From positions 3,100,001-3,164,000 of the forward strand of contig OY970334.1 of assembly GCA_963717445.1 (NCBI GenBank): a DNA stretch of 64,000 bases, given 5' to 3'. The notes beneath the pieces are model-generated. The model made no database searches, had not been told where the DNA came from, and worked only from the letters and a program-made list of their open reading frames with translations. Both the position numbers and the translations under genes were made by a program. The stretch comes from JAGVPT01 sp963717445 (GTDB lineage Bacteria > Bacteroidota > Ignavibacteria > UBA10030 > UBA8401). This document shows positions 40,693-48,786 of this stretch, one piece after another (within the stretch, counting starts at the first letter, position 1; each line of letters opens with the position of its first letter).

Positions 40693-41484
40693 ATGCATTT
40701 TGTTATAGGAACATTGCTGGCGGTCGCAGTAGCTTTTGCATCTCGCCATTTTCGTTTTCTCTCACGAAGCGGTAGCGTGGCGACTTTTTTTCTGGCAACG
40801 GTTATTTTCGGAGCCGGCGGATGGCAATGGTCGATTCCTATCGTCGCATTTTTTATTTCGTCGAGCCTCCTTTCAAAATTGGGCAAAGGTCGCAAAGCAC
40901 AATTCGAGTTGATGTTTGAGAAAACAGACACTCGCGACGCGGGGCAAGTTGCCGCAAACGGAGGCGTTGCCGGGATCGTAGTTCTCTGCTCTTACTTCTT
41001 CCCGGAATATCATCAATGGTACGGTGTATATCTTGCTTCGCTTGCGGCGGTTACGGCAGACACATGGGGGACGGAAATAGGGCTGCTCGCGAAGAGTTCC
41101 CCCCGCTCGATCATTACGTTTCAAAAAGTTGAAACCGGGACAAGCGGTGCAGTGTCTCCCATCGGGATCGTCGGCGGTGCATGCGGCGCTTTTTTTATTG
41201 CATTGAGCGGAAGTTTCTGGATGACCGCAACCGCGCTTATTTCTGCTTCCATCATGATCATATTCGCAGGCATGGCTGGGTCTCTTGTTGACAGTGTGCT
41301 CGGTGCAACAGTGCAGGCAAAATATCGGTGCGCGGTTTGCGGAAAAATGACTGAGCGTACACTTCATTGTGAATCCCCGACCACACGGATCGGCGGTGTG
41401 CATTGGATTGATAATGACATGGTGAACTGGGTGTGTGCAATAGGGGGAGCAATATTTTTTGTTTTACTATCGGTCGCCAAATGA
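40693..41484 (+). CDS. DUF92 family integral membrane protein
   Basis: 263 residues with about six to seven hydrophobic helices (VIGTLLAVAVAFASRHFRFL, ATFFLATVIFGAGGWQWSIPIVAFF, GVYLASLAAVTADTWGTEIGLL, GGACGAFFIALSG). The DUF92/TIGR00297 pattern includes GQVAANGGVAGIVVLC and LAAVTADTWGTEIG, plus a short cysteine pair CAVCGKMTERTLHCES. Plant and cyanobacterial members are phytyl-phosphate kinases/CTP-dependent enzymes of tocopherol recycling; the bacterial function is not established. Its neighbours (holA, kdsA) give no clue. Confidence 0.82.
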   Translation: MHFVIGTLLAVAVAFASRHFRFLSRSGSVATFFLATVIFGAGGWQWSIPIVAFFISSSLLSKLGKGRKAQFELMFEKTDTRDAGQVAANGGVAGIVVLCSYFFPEYHQWYGVYLASLAAVTADTWGTEIGLLAKSSPRSIITFQKVETGTSGAVSPIGIVGGACGAFFIALSGSFWMTATALISASIMIIFAGMAGSLVDSVLGATVQAKYRCAVCGKMTERTLHCESPTTRIGGVHWIDNDMVNWVCAIGGAIFFVLLSVAK

Positions 41485-41509
41485 TCGATCTATACTTCTT
41501 TCTCTGATG

Positions 41510-41645
41510 CCAGAGTTCCGAAGGAATCCCTCTGGGAAAAGAAACAAAGGGGTCATTCGGACGAAAGATTTCTCCCCCTCCAAAAACTAAAAAAGCCGGG
41601 ATGCCGTAAAGCGGCATTTGGTTACTTTCTCGGGAAGAAAGTAAC
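41510..41645. repeat. Three hairpins in the kdsA leader
   Basis: CCAGAG...CTCTGG (41510-41535) encloses TTCC-GAA-GGAA; ATGCCG/CGGCAT lies at 41601-41617; GTTACTTTCT/AGAAAGTAAC lies at 41621-41645 with a five-base loop. The first is palindrome-in-palindrome. They occupy most of the 289-base gap after the DUF92 gene. Confidence 0.6.
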
Positions 41646-41773
41646 TATCTCAAATCGATACAGACATCGGCATATATCAATCCAATCCTCTTCTTTCTTA
41701 AAATGAGCCGTTATCACCTCCTTATTCACCTTTACTTTCCTTGAAAAGATTGCTATTTTGATGGTGAAAACTT

Positions 41774-42604
41774 ATGAAAATTGTTAGAATTTCTTCAATT
41801 TCTGTCGGCGGGGACAATCCATTGGTCTTGATTGCAGGTCCCTGCGTTGTCGAAAACCGGGATATGATCTTTTCGACGGCTGACAAAATTAGAGAGATCA
41901 CCTCACGGCTCGGTGTGCCGTTTATTTTTAAATCCTCCTACAAGAAGGCGAATCGGACAAGCGTAAGCGGTTTTACAACTATCGGCATTGATGAAGCGCT
42001 GAAGATTTTGGCAGAGGTGAAAAAAGAGTTGAGCATTCCAATTCTTACGGATGTCCACACAACGGAAGAAGTGCATGCCGCGGCGCAAGTCGCCGATGTT
42101 ATCCAGATTCCTGCGTTTCTTTGCCGCCAGACCGATTTGCTGATTGCTGCGGGTGAAACCGGTAAAGCGGTGAACATCAAGAAAGGACAATTTCTCGCGC
42201 CGGAAGATATGAAACATCCGGTCGAAAAAGTCGCATCGACAAAAAACGAAAGAATCCTCCTGACTGAACGAGGTGCTTCGTTCGGCTATCACAACCTTGT
42301 CGTCGACATGCGCGGTCTGCCGGTGATGCGCTCGTTCGGTTACCCGGTGATTTTGGATGCGACGCATTCCGTGCAGCTTCCGAGCAACGACAACGGGAAA
42401 AGCGGCGGCCAGCCGCAATATATTTTTCCGATTGTACGGGCCGGTGTCGCTGTCGGTATCGACGGCCTGTTCATCGAGACGCATCCCGACCCGTCTAAAG
42501 CTCTGAGCGATGCCGCAAGCCAGCTTCCGCTGTCGCGCCTTGAAGAATTGTTGCTCCAGGCGATGGAGATCGATTCCCTCGTAAAAAAGAATGGATGGTC
42601 GTGA
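41774..42604 (+). CDS. kdsA: 3-deoxy-8-phosphooctulonate synthase
   Basis: 276 residues, the usual length. LIAGPCVVENRDMIFSTADKI, FIFKSSYKKANRTSVSGFTTIGIDEALKIL, ILTDVHTTEEVHAAAQVADVIQIPAFLCRQTDLLIAAGETGKAVNIKKGQFL and the DATHSVQLPSNDNGKSGGQ block are typical. The enzyme condenses arabinose 5-phosphate with phosphoenolpyruvate to give Kdo 8-phosphate, the first Kdo-specific step. It opens the LPS block; the next gene starts 10 bases before its stop. kdsD, the supplier of arabinose 5-phosphate, is two genes on. Confidence 0.96.
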   Translation: MKIVRISSISVGGDNPLVLIAGPCVVENRDMIFSTADKIREITSRLGVPFIFKSSYKKANRTSVSGFTTIGIDEALKILAEVKKELSIPILTDVHTTEEVHAAAQVADVIQIPAFLCRQTDLLIAAGETGKAVNIKKGQFLAPEDMKHPVEKVASTKNERILLTERGASFGYHNLVVDMRGLPVMRSFGYPVILDATHSVQLPSNDNGKSGGQPQYIFPIVRAGVAVGIDGLFIETHPDPSKALSDAASQLPLSRLEELLLQAMEIDSLVKKNGWS

Positions 42605-43377
42605 GTCACGTTTCCCCGCACAATGGACAGCAGGCACTCTTTCCGCGCCCCTTGTCTGCGTTTGAACGCGAAACACTGCTCTGGCTTCTTCCGGCTGCAC
42701 GTCCCGGCTACAACGAGTATCGCAAATATATTTCGGAGTGGGTCGTTGTCGGAGAAGGCAGGCGTGGTACCGGAAATTATATTCTGGCGGGGAGGGAAAT
42801 TCTTCCCGATGTGGAATTCCCGCTGCCGCAAGTCTTCGCCTATGGAGTGATCCAGGCGGAGACCGTTACTATTTCTATAACGCTGCGCGAGTTGTTCGAA
42901 AACCAGCTTGAGTATGAAATCGTCAACTTGAACGGCGAAACGATTCCACAGCATTTTACGGAACGGCGGCGATGGAATTTTTCCCTCTGGTCTCCAACGA
43001 AGCCATGTCCGGCGTGCGGATCGAAGCTGCGCGAAGTTACCATGCATAGAGAAAGCGGAAGTGATGCAACGCTGGCAGTCTGCGTCTCCGACAAGAGGCT
43101 GTGGATTTTCGACTCTTTCGACTGCGTGAATCACCTCATTCCGGTGACGAATTTTCATAACGCACTCATGCTCCACAAGAATATTCGCGACCCCGAGACC
43201 GCCCTGCCCGCGGAAAATTTTTTCAAGCATCTTCATACGTTCTCCGATGTAGACCTCGGAGCTGCGTTTGTGCAATACAATAAACTGAGAAAAAAAATAG
43301 AACTTGGCAGAATCGTCGTGCCGCGTGCAACAAAAACAACTCTCGTCAACAAAGTCCTTTCACTTTTTAAAAAATGA
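42595..43377 (+). CDS. Uncharacterised protein between kdsA and kdsD
   Basis: 260 residues; not recognised. It overlaps kdsA by 10 bases and kdsD by four, so it belongs to the Kdo/LPS operon. The N-terminal part contains GQQALFPRPLSAFERETLLWLLP and VGEGRRGTGNYILAGREILPDVEFPLPQVFAYG. The middle has a cysteine pair CPACGSKLREV that could bind zinc. The C-terminal VTNFHNALMLHKNIRDPETALP is followed by a long charged stretch. No signal peptide or membrane helix is visible, so it is probably cytoplasmic. Its tight fit suggests a role in Kdo supply or its regulation, which is inference only. Confidence 0.75.
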   Translation: MVVSHVSPHNGQQALFPRPLSAFERETLLWLLPAARPGYNEYRKYISEWVVVGEGRRGTGNYILAGREILPDVEFPLPQVFAYGVIQAETVTISITLRELFENQLEYEIVNLNGETIPQHFTERRRWNFSLWSPTKPCPACGSKLREVTMHRESGSDATLAVCVSDKRLWIFDSFDCVNHLIPVTNFHNALMLHKNIRDPETALPAENFFKHLHTFSDVDLGAAFVQYNKLRKKIELGRIVVPRATKTTLVNKVLSLFKK

Positions 43378-44363
43378 CCAACGAATCGTTTGAAATTGAA
43401 AAGGGGAAGCAAGTCATTCGTATCGAGGCGCACTCGGTTGCTGCACTTGCCGGCAAAATCAATGCATCGTTCGAAGAAGCCGTTCGTATAATTTTCGAGG
43501 CGAAAGGGAGAATTGTGATCACGGGGATGGGAAAGTCCGGGATTATCGCACGAAAAATAGTGGCGACGATGAACTCCACCGGCACACCGGCGATTTTCCT
43601 TCACGCCTCGGATGCAGTCCACGGCGACCTGGGAATGGTACGGAGAGAGGACGTCGTCGTGTGCTTGTCGAAAAGCGGCGAAACGCAGGAAATTTGTCAG
43701 CTCATTCCGATGTTCAAAAGGATTCAGGTCCCGATCATCGCCATGCTCGGCAATGTGAATTCGTCGATTGCGAAAGAGTCCGACGTTGTTCTCGATATCT
43801 CAGTGGAAGAAGAGGCTTGTCCGCATGATTTAGCTCCAACATCCTCGACGACTGCGGCGTTAGTGATGGGGGATGCCTTGGCGATCACGCTGCTGGAGAA
43901 AAGAAATTTCAGCAAAGAAGATTTCGCATTGTTTCATCCCGGCGGAAATCTCGGCAAGCGCCTGCTCCTGAAAATCGAAGAATTGATGACCGGCGGAGCG
44001 CTTGTGCCGAAAGTGTCACTGACGACCAGCCTCAGAGATACGATCCTTGAAATGACAACCAAACGGCTAGGCGCTACATGCGTGGTAGATGCCGGGGGAA
44101 TTCTCCGCGGTGTTATCACTGACGGCGATTTGCGCCGCCTTTTGCAAAAAACGCCCGATGTTTCCGGCGTTACTGCAGAACAAGTGATGACAAAGAATCC
44201 CAAAACGATTTTGTTCGGAGCCTTAGCCGCTGTTGCTCTTCAAGAAATGGAGACGTTTAAAATTACACAGCTGATTATCGTGGATATGGAGCACCGGCCT
44301 CTCGGCATGGTCCATATTCACGATTTGGTGAAGGCCGGTTTGGCGACTCAGGAACGAGGATAA
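43374..44363 (+). CDS. kdsD: Arabinose-5-phosphate isomerase
   Basis: 329 residues, KdsD/KpsF/GutQ type. The SIS sugar-isomerase domain carries GMGKSGIIARKIVATMNSTGTPAIFLHASDAVHGDLGM and VVCLSKSGETQEICQLIPMFKR (about 48-115). DFALFHPGGNLGKRLLLK closes it. Two CBS domains follow (LIGAT-type and ADVM/MTKNPKTILFGALAAVALQEM). The enzyme interconverts ribulose 5-phosphate and arabinose 5-phosphate for kdsA. It starts inside the end of the preceding gene and is followed within four bases by lptC. Confidence 0.95.
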   Translation: MTNESFEIEKGKQVIRIEAHSVAALAGKINASFEEAVRIIFEAKGRIVITGMGKSGIIARKIVATMNSTGTPAIFLHASDAVHGDLGMVRREDVVVCLSKSGETQEICQLIPMFKRIQVPIIAMLGNVNSSIAKESDVVLDISVEEEACPHDLAPTSSTTAALVMGDALAITLLEKRNFSKEDFALFHPGGNLGKRLLLKIEELMTGGALVPKVSLTTSLRDTILEMTTKRLGATCVVDAGGILRGVITDGDLRRLLQKTPDVSGVTAEQVMTKNPKTILFGALAAVALQEMETFKITQLIIVDMEHRPLGMVHIHDLVKAGLATQERG

Positions 44364-44367
44364 CACG

Positions 44368-44904
44368 GTGAAGAGGCACATCGTTTTTCTCGCCGCTTGC
44401 GTGCTGTTTCTTTCCAGCGGTTGCGAAGAGAAAATTAAGCCTTCCGTTCTGGGAGGAGTTTCCAGTGCAACGCTTCCTACTCAGGAGAGCTGGAATACCA
44501 CCGTGACGTTCACCGATTCAGGAATCGTTAAAGCAATTTTAAAGGCGGGGCACATCTCTGCATTCGAAGCGTCGAAGCAGACATTGCTCGACAGTGGTGT
44601 CCACGTCGATTTTTTTGACGAGCACGGAAAGCACTCGTCGGTCCTCACCTCGCGGTCGGGCAAGGTCGACGAGAACACGAACAACCTTGAGGCGATCGGA
44701 AACGTCGTTGTTGTGTCGGATAGCGGAGTTGTCGTTGAAACGGAAAAACTTTTCTGGGACAACCAACGCCAGCTTATCCATTCAGATGAGTTCGTCAAAA
44801 TCACTTCCCCAAAAGAGAGTCTGCAGGGGCACGGTTTTGAGTCCGACCAAAGTTTGAGAAACTACAGAATCTTCAGAGTGACTGGAACCGCGAAACCGCA
44901 ATGA
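44368..44904 (+). CDS. lptC: LPS export ABC transporter periplasmic protein LptC-like lipoprotein
   Basis: 178 residues from GTG 44368, with an AGGA seven bases before. The N terminus is a lipoprotein signal (KRHIVFLAACVLFLSSGCEEK), which suggests membrane anchoring by lipid instead of the transmembrane helix of E. coli LptC. The mature part follows the LptC beta-jellyroll with VTFTDSGIVKAILKAGHISAFE and SVLTSRSGKVDENTNNLEAIGNVVVVSDSGVVVETEKLFWDNQRQLIHSDEFVKIT. LptC passes LPS from LptBFG to LptA. It lies between kdsD and the OstA-like gene, with a four-base overlap. Confidence 0.88.
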   Translation: MKRHIVFLAACVLFLSSGCEEKIKPSVLGGVSSATLPTQESWNTTVTFTDSGIVKAILKAGHISAFEASKQTLLDSGVHVDFFDEHGKHSSVLTSRSGKVDENTNNLEAIGNVVVVSDSGVVVETEKLFWDNQRQLIHSDEFVKITSPKESLQGHGFESDQSLRNYRIFRVTGTAKPQ

Positions 44905-46253
44905 CCGGTGCGATGGAAAAGAGAAAAGAGAAAAGAGAAAAGAGGGTTCTGAGACCAAAGCATAGTATAGCAAGTCATGCCGGTTTGGTTTCAAGATGTG
45001 TCGGTGTATCCTTTGTCATTATCTTCCTTTTGTGCTGGAGAACTTTTGCACAAGGGAAGGATAATATAGTTTTGAAGAACGCCGATGTCTTTGTCGGCAA
45101 AAGCGTGAACGGGGAAGACATCCGCGAATTTACCGGTAACGTTCATTTGGTTCAGGGGAATGTGCTTGTCTGGTGCGACCGGGCGGTGCAACATCTTTCG
45201 AAGAACCAAGTCGAATTGATCGGCAGGGTGAGAGTAGTCAGGGACACGGTAACGTTGACGGCGAGTAGAGGGATGTATTACGGTGATACGAAAAAAGCTG
45301 TCTGCGAAGACGGTGTCCGGCTTGAAACTGGTCACGTCGTGCTGCTTGCCGACTCCGGAACTTATTTCACCGAGGAGAAGAAATCGTTCTTTCATTCTCA
45401 TGTCCGCGTGATCGATTCGACAACAACAATCTTCAGCGACGACTTGACGTACCTTGAAAAAGAACGGGAGTCGATTGCCGTGCACAACGTGAAGGTCATC
45501 AACTCCAGCAACAATGTCCAACTCTTCGGCGATTATCTGGAACATTATGATGACACACGCTACAGCAAGCTTACAGTGCATCCGCGATTGATGCAAATCG
45601 ATACGTCGTCGAAGGGAGAAATCGATACGCTTGTCGTCAAAAGTAAACTCATGGAATCGTACGACGATTCGACGCAAAAATTGATCGCAACGGACAGTGT
45701 AGCTATGGCTCGCGGGGCGATGTCGGTGAAGTGCGGTTGGGCGAAATATTATATCCGAAGCCAAATCATTGAATTGCGGCAGGAACCGGTAGTGTGGTAT
45801 GATGACAATCAGGCTTCCGGTGATTCGATTTCGCTGTACATGGTGCATAATAAATTGCAAAGAGCAGTGATACGCGGAAGGACATTCGCCCTTTCCCTCA
45901 GCGATAGCGCCTATCCTGAGCGGTACAATCAGTTGACGGGGAGAAAAATTGAGATGTTCTTCGAGAATGATAAACTTCACGAGATGACCGTCGACCAGAA
46001 TGCCATCAGCTTATATTATTTGTACGATGGCAAGGACCCGAACGGCTGCAACAAAACGAGCGGTGATGAAATTACGATGACATTCATTGAAGGGAAAATT
46101 GACGTGATTCGTATCGTAAAAGGGATCGAAGGAACCTATTATCCCGAGAACATGGTGCTTAAAAAGGAGACCAAGTATAATCTCGACGGTTTTGTCCTAA
46201 GGACAGACCGCCCAACGCTCAAATCCATTTTTCCTACTCTGAAAAGTTTATGA
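44901..46253 (+). CDS. OstA/LptA-like LPS transport protein
   Basis: 450 residues; ATG 44901 overlaps lptC. A basic N terminus (KRKEKREKRVLRPKHS) precedes a hydrophobic signal segment (FVIIFLLCWRTFAQG). The body repeats beta-jellyroll units of the OstA/LptA_N kind: ADVFVGKSVNGEDIREFTGNVHLVQGNVLVWCDRAVQHLSKNQVELIGRVRVV, then further copies with VRLETGHVVLLADSGTYFTEEKKSFFHSHVRVI. Longer than E. coli LptA, it resembles the multi-domain OstA-like proteins of Bacteroidetes that may bridge the periplasm. It sits between lptC and lptB, overlapping both. Confidence 0.88.
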   Translation: MTGAMEKRKEKREKRVLRPKHSIASHAGLVSRCVGVSFVIIFLLCWRTFAQGKDNIVLKNADVFVGKSVNGEDIREFTGNVHLVQGNVLVWCDRAVQHLSKNQVELIGRVRVVRDTVTLTASRGMYYGDTKKAVCEDGVRLETGHVVLLADSGTYFTEEKKSFFHSHVRVIDSTTTIFSDDLTYLEKERESIAVHNVKVINSSNNVQLFGDYLEHYDDTRYSKLTVHPRLMQIDTSSKGEIDTLVVKSKLMESYDDSTQKLIATDSVAMARGAMSVKCGWAKYYIRSQIIELRQEPVVWYDDNQASGDSISLYMVHNKLQRAVIRGRTFALSLSDSAYPERYNQLTGRKIEMFFENDKLHEMTVDQNAISLYYLYDGKDPNGCNKTSGDEITMTFIEGKIDVIRIVKGIEGTYYPENMVLKKETKYNLDGFVLRTDRPTLKSIFPTLKSL

Positions 46254-47062
46254 CCGAAATACAACCCGGCTCTTTTAACCCCGGCGCTCAATCTTCGCCG
46301 GAATCAGCTTCCACAACAAAAAGTAACCGGATTGTTCTTCGGGCCGAGAGTCTTGTGAAATTATACAAGAAGCGGGCGGTCGTAAAAAATGTTTCGGTGG
46401 AGGTGCAACAGGGAGAAATTGTAGGGTTACTCGGTCCGAACGGAGCGGGAAAAACGACGACGTTTTATATGATCGTAGGGATGATCAGGCCGAATGGAGG
46501 GCATGTATATCTTGAAGAAAAAGACATCACACGGCTGCCGATGTACAAACGGGCCCATGCGGGAGTTGGATATCTTCCGCAGGAACCGTCGGTATTTCGC
46601 ACAATGACAGTGCGGGAAAATGTATTGGCTGTTTTGCAGATGACGAAACTGACTCCCGCGCAACAAGCTGCTCGATGCGACACATTGCTCAGGGAATTCG
46701 GTCTGACGCATTTATCGAAGAGTAAAGGATATGTTCTCTCCGGCGGTGAGCGCCGCCGGACGGAAATTGCCCGCGCCCTGGCGACCGACCCGAAATTCAT
46801 TTTGCTCGATGAGCCGTTTGCCGGTATCGACCCGATCGCCGTCGAAGAGATCATGAGGATCGTGACCAGTCTCCGCTCGCGGGGGATCGGTGTTCTGATC
46901 ACCGACCATAACGTGCATGAAACGCTCTCGATTACCGACCGGTCGTACCTGTTGTTTGAGGGAAAAATCTTAAAAAGCGGTACGGCCGAATTTCTCGCAA
47001 ATGACCCTGAAGCCCGAAAACTGTACCTTGGGGAGAGTTTTAAACTGGACCGGTATGAGTGA
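46250..47062 (+). CDS. lptB: LPS export ABC transporter ATP-binding protein LptB
   Basis: 270 residues. Walker A GPNGAGKTT (about residues 62-70), Q-loop GVGYLPQEPSVFRTMTVRENV, signature LSGGERRRTEIARALATDPKFILLDEPFAGIDP, and a switch histidine in VLITDHNVHETLSI are all present. LptB powers LPS extraction from the inner membrane by LptFG. LptF and LptG are not in this window. An N-terminal extension of about 40 residues rich in Ser/Pro precedes the domain. It ends the operon, after which repeat arrays begin. Confidence 0.96.
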   Translation: MTEIQPGSFNPGAQSSPESASTTKSNRIVLRAESLVKLYKKRAVVKNVSVEVQQGEIVGLLGPNGAGKTTTFYMIVGMIRPNGGHVYLEEKDITRLPMYKRAHAGVGYLPQEPSVFRTMTVRENVLAVLQMTKLTPAQQAARCDTLLREFGLTHLSKSKGYVLSGGERRRTEIARALATDPKFILLDEPFAGIDPIAVEEIMRIVTSLRSRGIGVLITDHNVHETLSITDRSYLLFEGKILKSGTAEFLANDPEARKLYLGESFKLDRYE

Positions 47063-47067
47063 GAGGT

Positions 47068-47147
47068 AGAATACAGGAGACAGAATACAGGAGACAGAAT
47101 ACAGGAGACAGAATACAGAATACAGGAGACAGAATACAGAATACAGA
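47068..47147. repeat. AGAATACAGGAGAC array, left flank of the S23 gene
   Basis: About six copies of AGAATACAGGAGACAG or shortened forms in direct orientation, ending 26 bases before the S23 protein start. The complementary unit follows the gene. Confidence 0.8.
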
Positions 47148-47172
47148 AAATATTAGTTAGGGGGAATTGGAT

Positions 47173-47538
47173 ATGGATCAAAGGGGAGCGACAAGTTTCA
47201 AAGAACTGATCGTTTGGCAAAAAGCACATAAATTTGTTTTGAAAATTTATTCGTTCACGGAAAGTTTTCCTGTAAAGGAAACATACGGGTTGATGTCGCA
47301 AATGAGAAGGTCGGCCGTTTCAGTAGCAGCGAATATTGTCGAGGGATTTAAGAAGAAGGGAAAAGCTGACAAGATAAGGTTCATGAATATTGCTCAAGGT
47401 TCGTTGGAAGAATGCAGATACTATTTAATTTTATCGGAAGATTTACATTATGGGGAAACGAAGGAACTTGCAAAGTCAGCTGAAGAGGTTAGTAAACTTC
47501 TTTATGCATACTCCAACGCAATTCGTAAAAGCTTCTGA
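47173..47538 (+). CDS. Four-helix-bundle protein of the S23 (23S rRNA intervening sequence) family
   Basis: 121 residues from ATG 47173 with TTAGGGGG in front; an in-frame TTG lies at 47167. The family motifs are clear: FKELIVWQKAHKFVLKIYSF, ETYGLMSQMRRSAVSVAANIVEGF, and SLEECRYYLILSEDL near the end. Relatives are encoded in the intervening sequences of 23S rRNA in Leptospira and Coxiella, as Avd-like helpers of diversity-generating retroelements, and as orphan genes in Bacteroidota. Here it is an orphan between lptB and DAHP synthase, flanked by inverted copies of one repeat array. The role is unknown; it binds nucleic acid in some relatives. Confidence 0.9.
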   Translation: MDQRGATSFKELIVWQKAHKFVLKIYSFTESFPVKETYGLMSQMRRSAVSVAANIVEGFKKKGKADKIRFMNIAQGSLEECRYYLILSEDLHYGETKELAKSAEEVSKLLYAYSNAIRKSF

Positions 47539-47606
47539 ATTCTGTATTCTGTTTCCTGTATTCTGTCTCCTGTATTCTGTTTCCTGTATTCTGTTTCCCG
47601 TATTCT
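47539..47606. repeat. ATTCTGTNTCCTGT array, right flank of the S23 gene
   Basis: Five copies of ATTCTGTTTCCTGT or ATTCTGTCTCCTGT begin immediately at the stop codon of the S23 gene. They are the inverse of the left array at 47068-47147 and match the array at 40597-40674. Confidence 0.8.
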
Positions 47607-47658
47607 TGCCCATTGAAAAACAAAAAAGTTTCAATTCACTAATGCAAAAGGATACTCC

Positions 47659-48675
47659 ATGGTTGTTGTACTCGAACAACATGCCGCAGAGCAAGATATA
47701 GAACGTATCATCAAGGTGCTTCACGATTTCGGGTTTGACGTCCATCGCTCGACCGGCATCAATCAGACTGTGCTTGGGGCAATCGGAGTGAAACCGGATT
47801 TCGATACACGGCAGTTGGAACTTCTGCCGGGTGTCGCACACGTGTACCGGATCACTGACCCGTTCAAGCTCGCGAGCAGATCGTTCCATCCGGAGAACTC
47901 TGTCTTCGATATCAAAGGAGTGAAAATAGGTGGCAAAGAGGTTGTTGTGATGGCGGGGCCATGCTCGGTCGAAAGCGAGGAGCAAATTTTTGCCATCGCG
48001 AAACATGTGGGGGGGCACGGGGCGAAATTTCTCCGGGGGGGTGGATTCAAGCCGCGAACGTCCCCCTATTCATTTCAGGGCATGGGCGAAGAAGGGTTGA
48101 AGCTGATGCGCCGCGCCGCAGACGAGTTCGGACTGCTTGTCATTACCGAAGTGATGGACTCGAACCAGATAGAGCTTGTCGATAAATATGCCGACGTCCT
48201 TCAAATAGGCGCACGCAACATGCAGAATTATAATTTCCTCAAAGAGCTCGGCAAATCAAGAAAGCCTGTCATGTTGAAACGCGGTTTGTCGGCGACGATT
48301 GAAGAATGGCTGATGTCGGCGGAGTATATTCTTTCAGGAGGAAACAAGCAAGTGATTCTGTGCGAACGGGGCATACGAACGTTTGAAACAGCCACTCGAA
48401 ACACGATGGATATTAGTTCCATCCCGGTGATTCACGCGAAAAGCCATTTGCCCATTGTCGCGGACCCGTCGCATGGCATCGGGATTCGCGATAAAGTGAC
48501 GCCGATGGCCCGCGCTGCAGTTGCCGCTGGCGCCGATGCAATCATGGTGGAAGTCCACAATGATCCCGACCATGCCAAATCGGACGGGGCACAATCGCTT
48601 TTCCCCGAACAATTTGACGAATTGATGAAACAAGTTCGCATTATTGCAGAAGCCATTGGAAGAAGCATTGCGTAA
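47659..48675 (+). CDS. aroF: 3-deoxy-7-phosphoheptulonate synthase (type I-beta)
   Basis: 338 residues. The N-terminal 85 residues are the ferredoxin-like regulatory domain of this subclass (VVVLEQHAAEQDIERIIKVLHDFGFDVH...GAIG). The barrel follows with VVMAGPCSVESEEQIFAIAKHV, FLRGGGFKPRTSPYSFQGMGEEGL, QIGARNMQNYNFLKELG, PVMLKRGLSATIEEWLMSAEYILSGGN, VILCERGIRTFETATRNTMDIS and VIHAKSHLPIVADPSHGIG. It makes DAHP from erythrose 4-phosphate and phosphoenolpyruvate, the entry to aromatic amino acid synthesis. tyrA follows after about 110 bases, so the two probably share an aromatic pathway context. Confidence 0.95.
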   Translation: MVVVLEQHAAEQDIERIIKVLHDFGFDVHRSTGINQTVLGAIGVKPDFDTRQLELLPGVAHVYRITDPFKLASRSFHPENSVFDIKGVKIGGKEVVVMAGPCSVESEEQIFAIAKHVGGHGAKFLRGGGFKPRTSPYSFQGMGEEGLKLMRRAADEFGLLVITEVMDSNQIELVDKYADVLQIGARNMQNYNFLKELGKSRKPVMLKRGLSATIEEWLMSAEYILSGGNKQVILCERGIRTFETATRNTMDISSIPVIHAKSHLPIVADPSHGIGIRDKVTPMARAAVAAGADAIMVEVHNDPDHAKSDGAQSLFPEQFDELMKQVRIIAEAIGRSIA

Positions 48676-48786
48676 AGCAATTAATAATTAAGAATTATGA
48701 ATTAGGGATTGAAAATTAGAAATTTCTTAAGGCTAGCATTCCTTACTCCTTGCTCCTTACTGTTTACTGTTCCTTGTTAATTGATC

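Noticed and set aside
47068..47606. Possible CRISPR array because of regularly spaced short repeats
   Set aside because: The units are 13-16 bases, directly abutting or nearly so, without unique spacers, and there are no cas genes.
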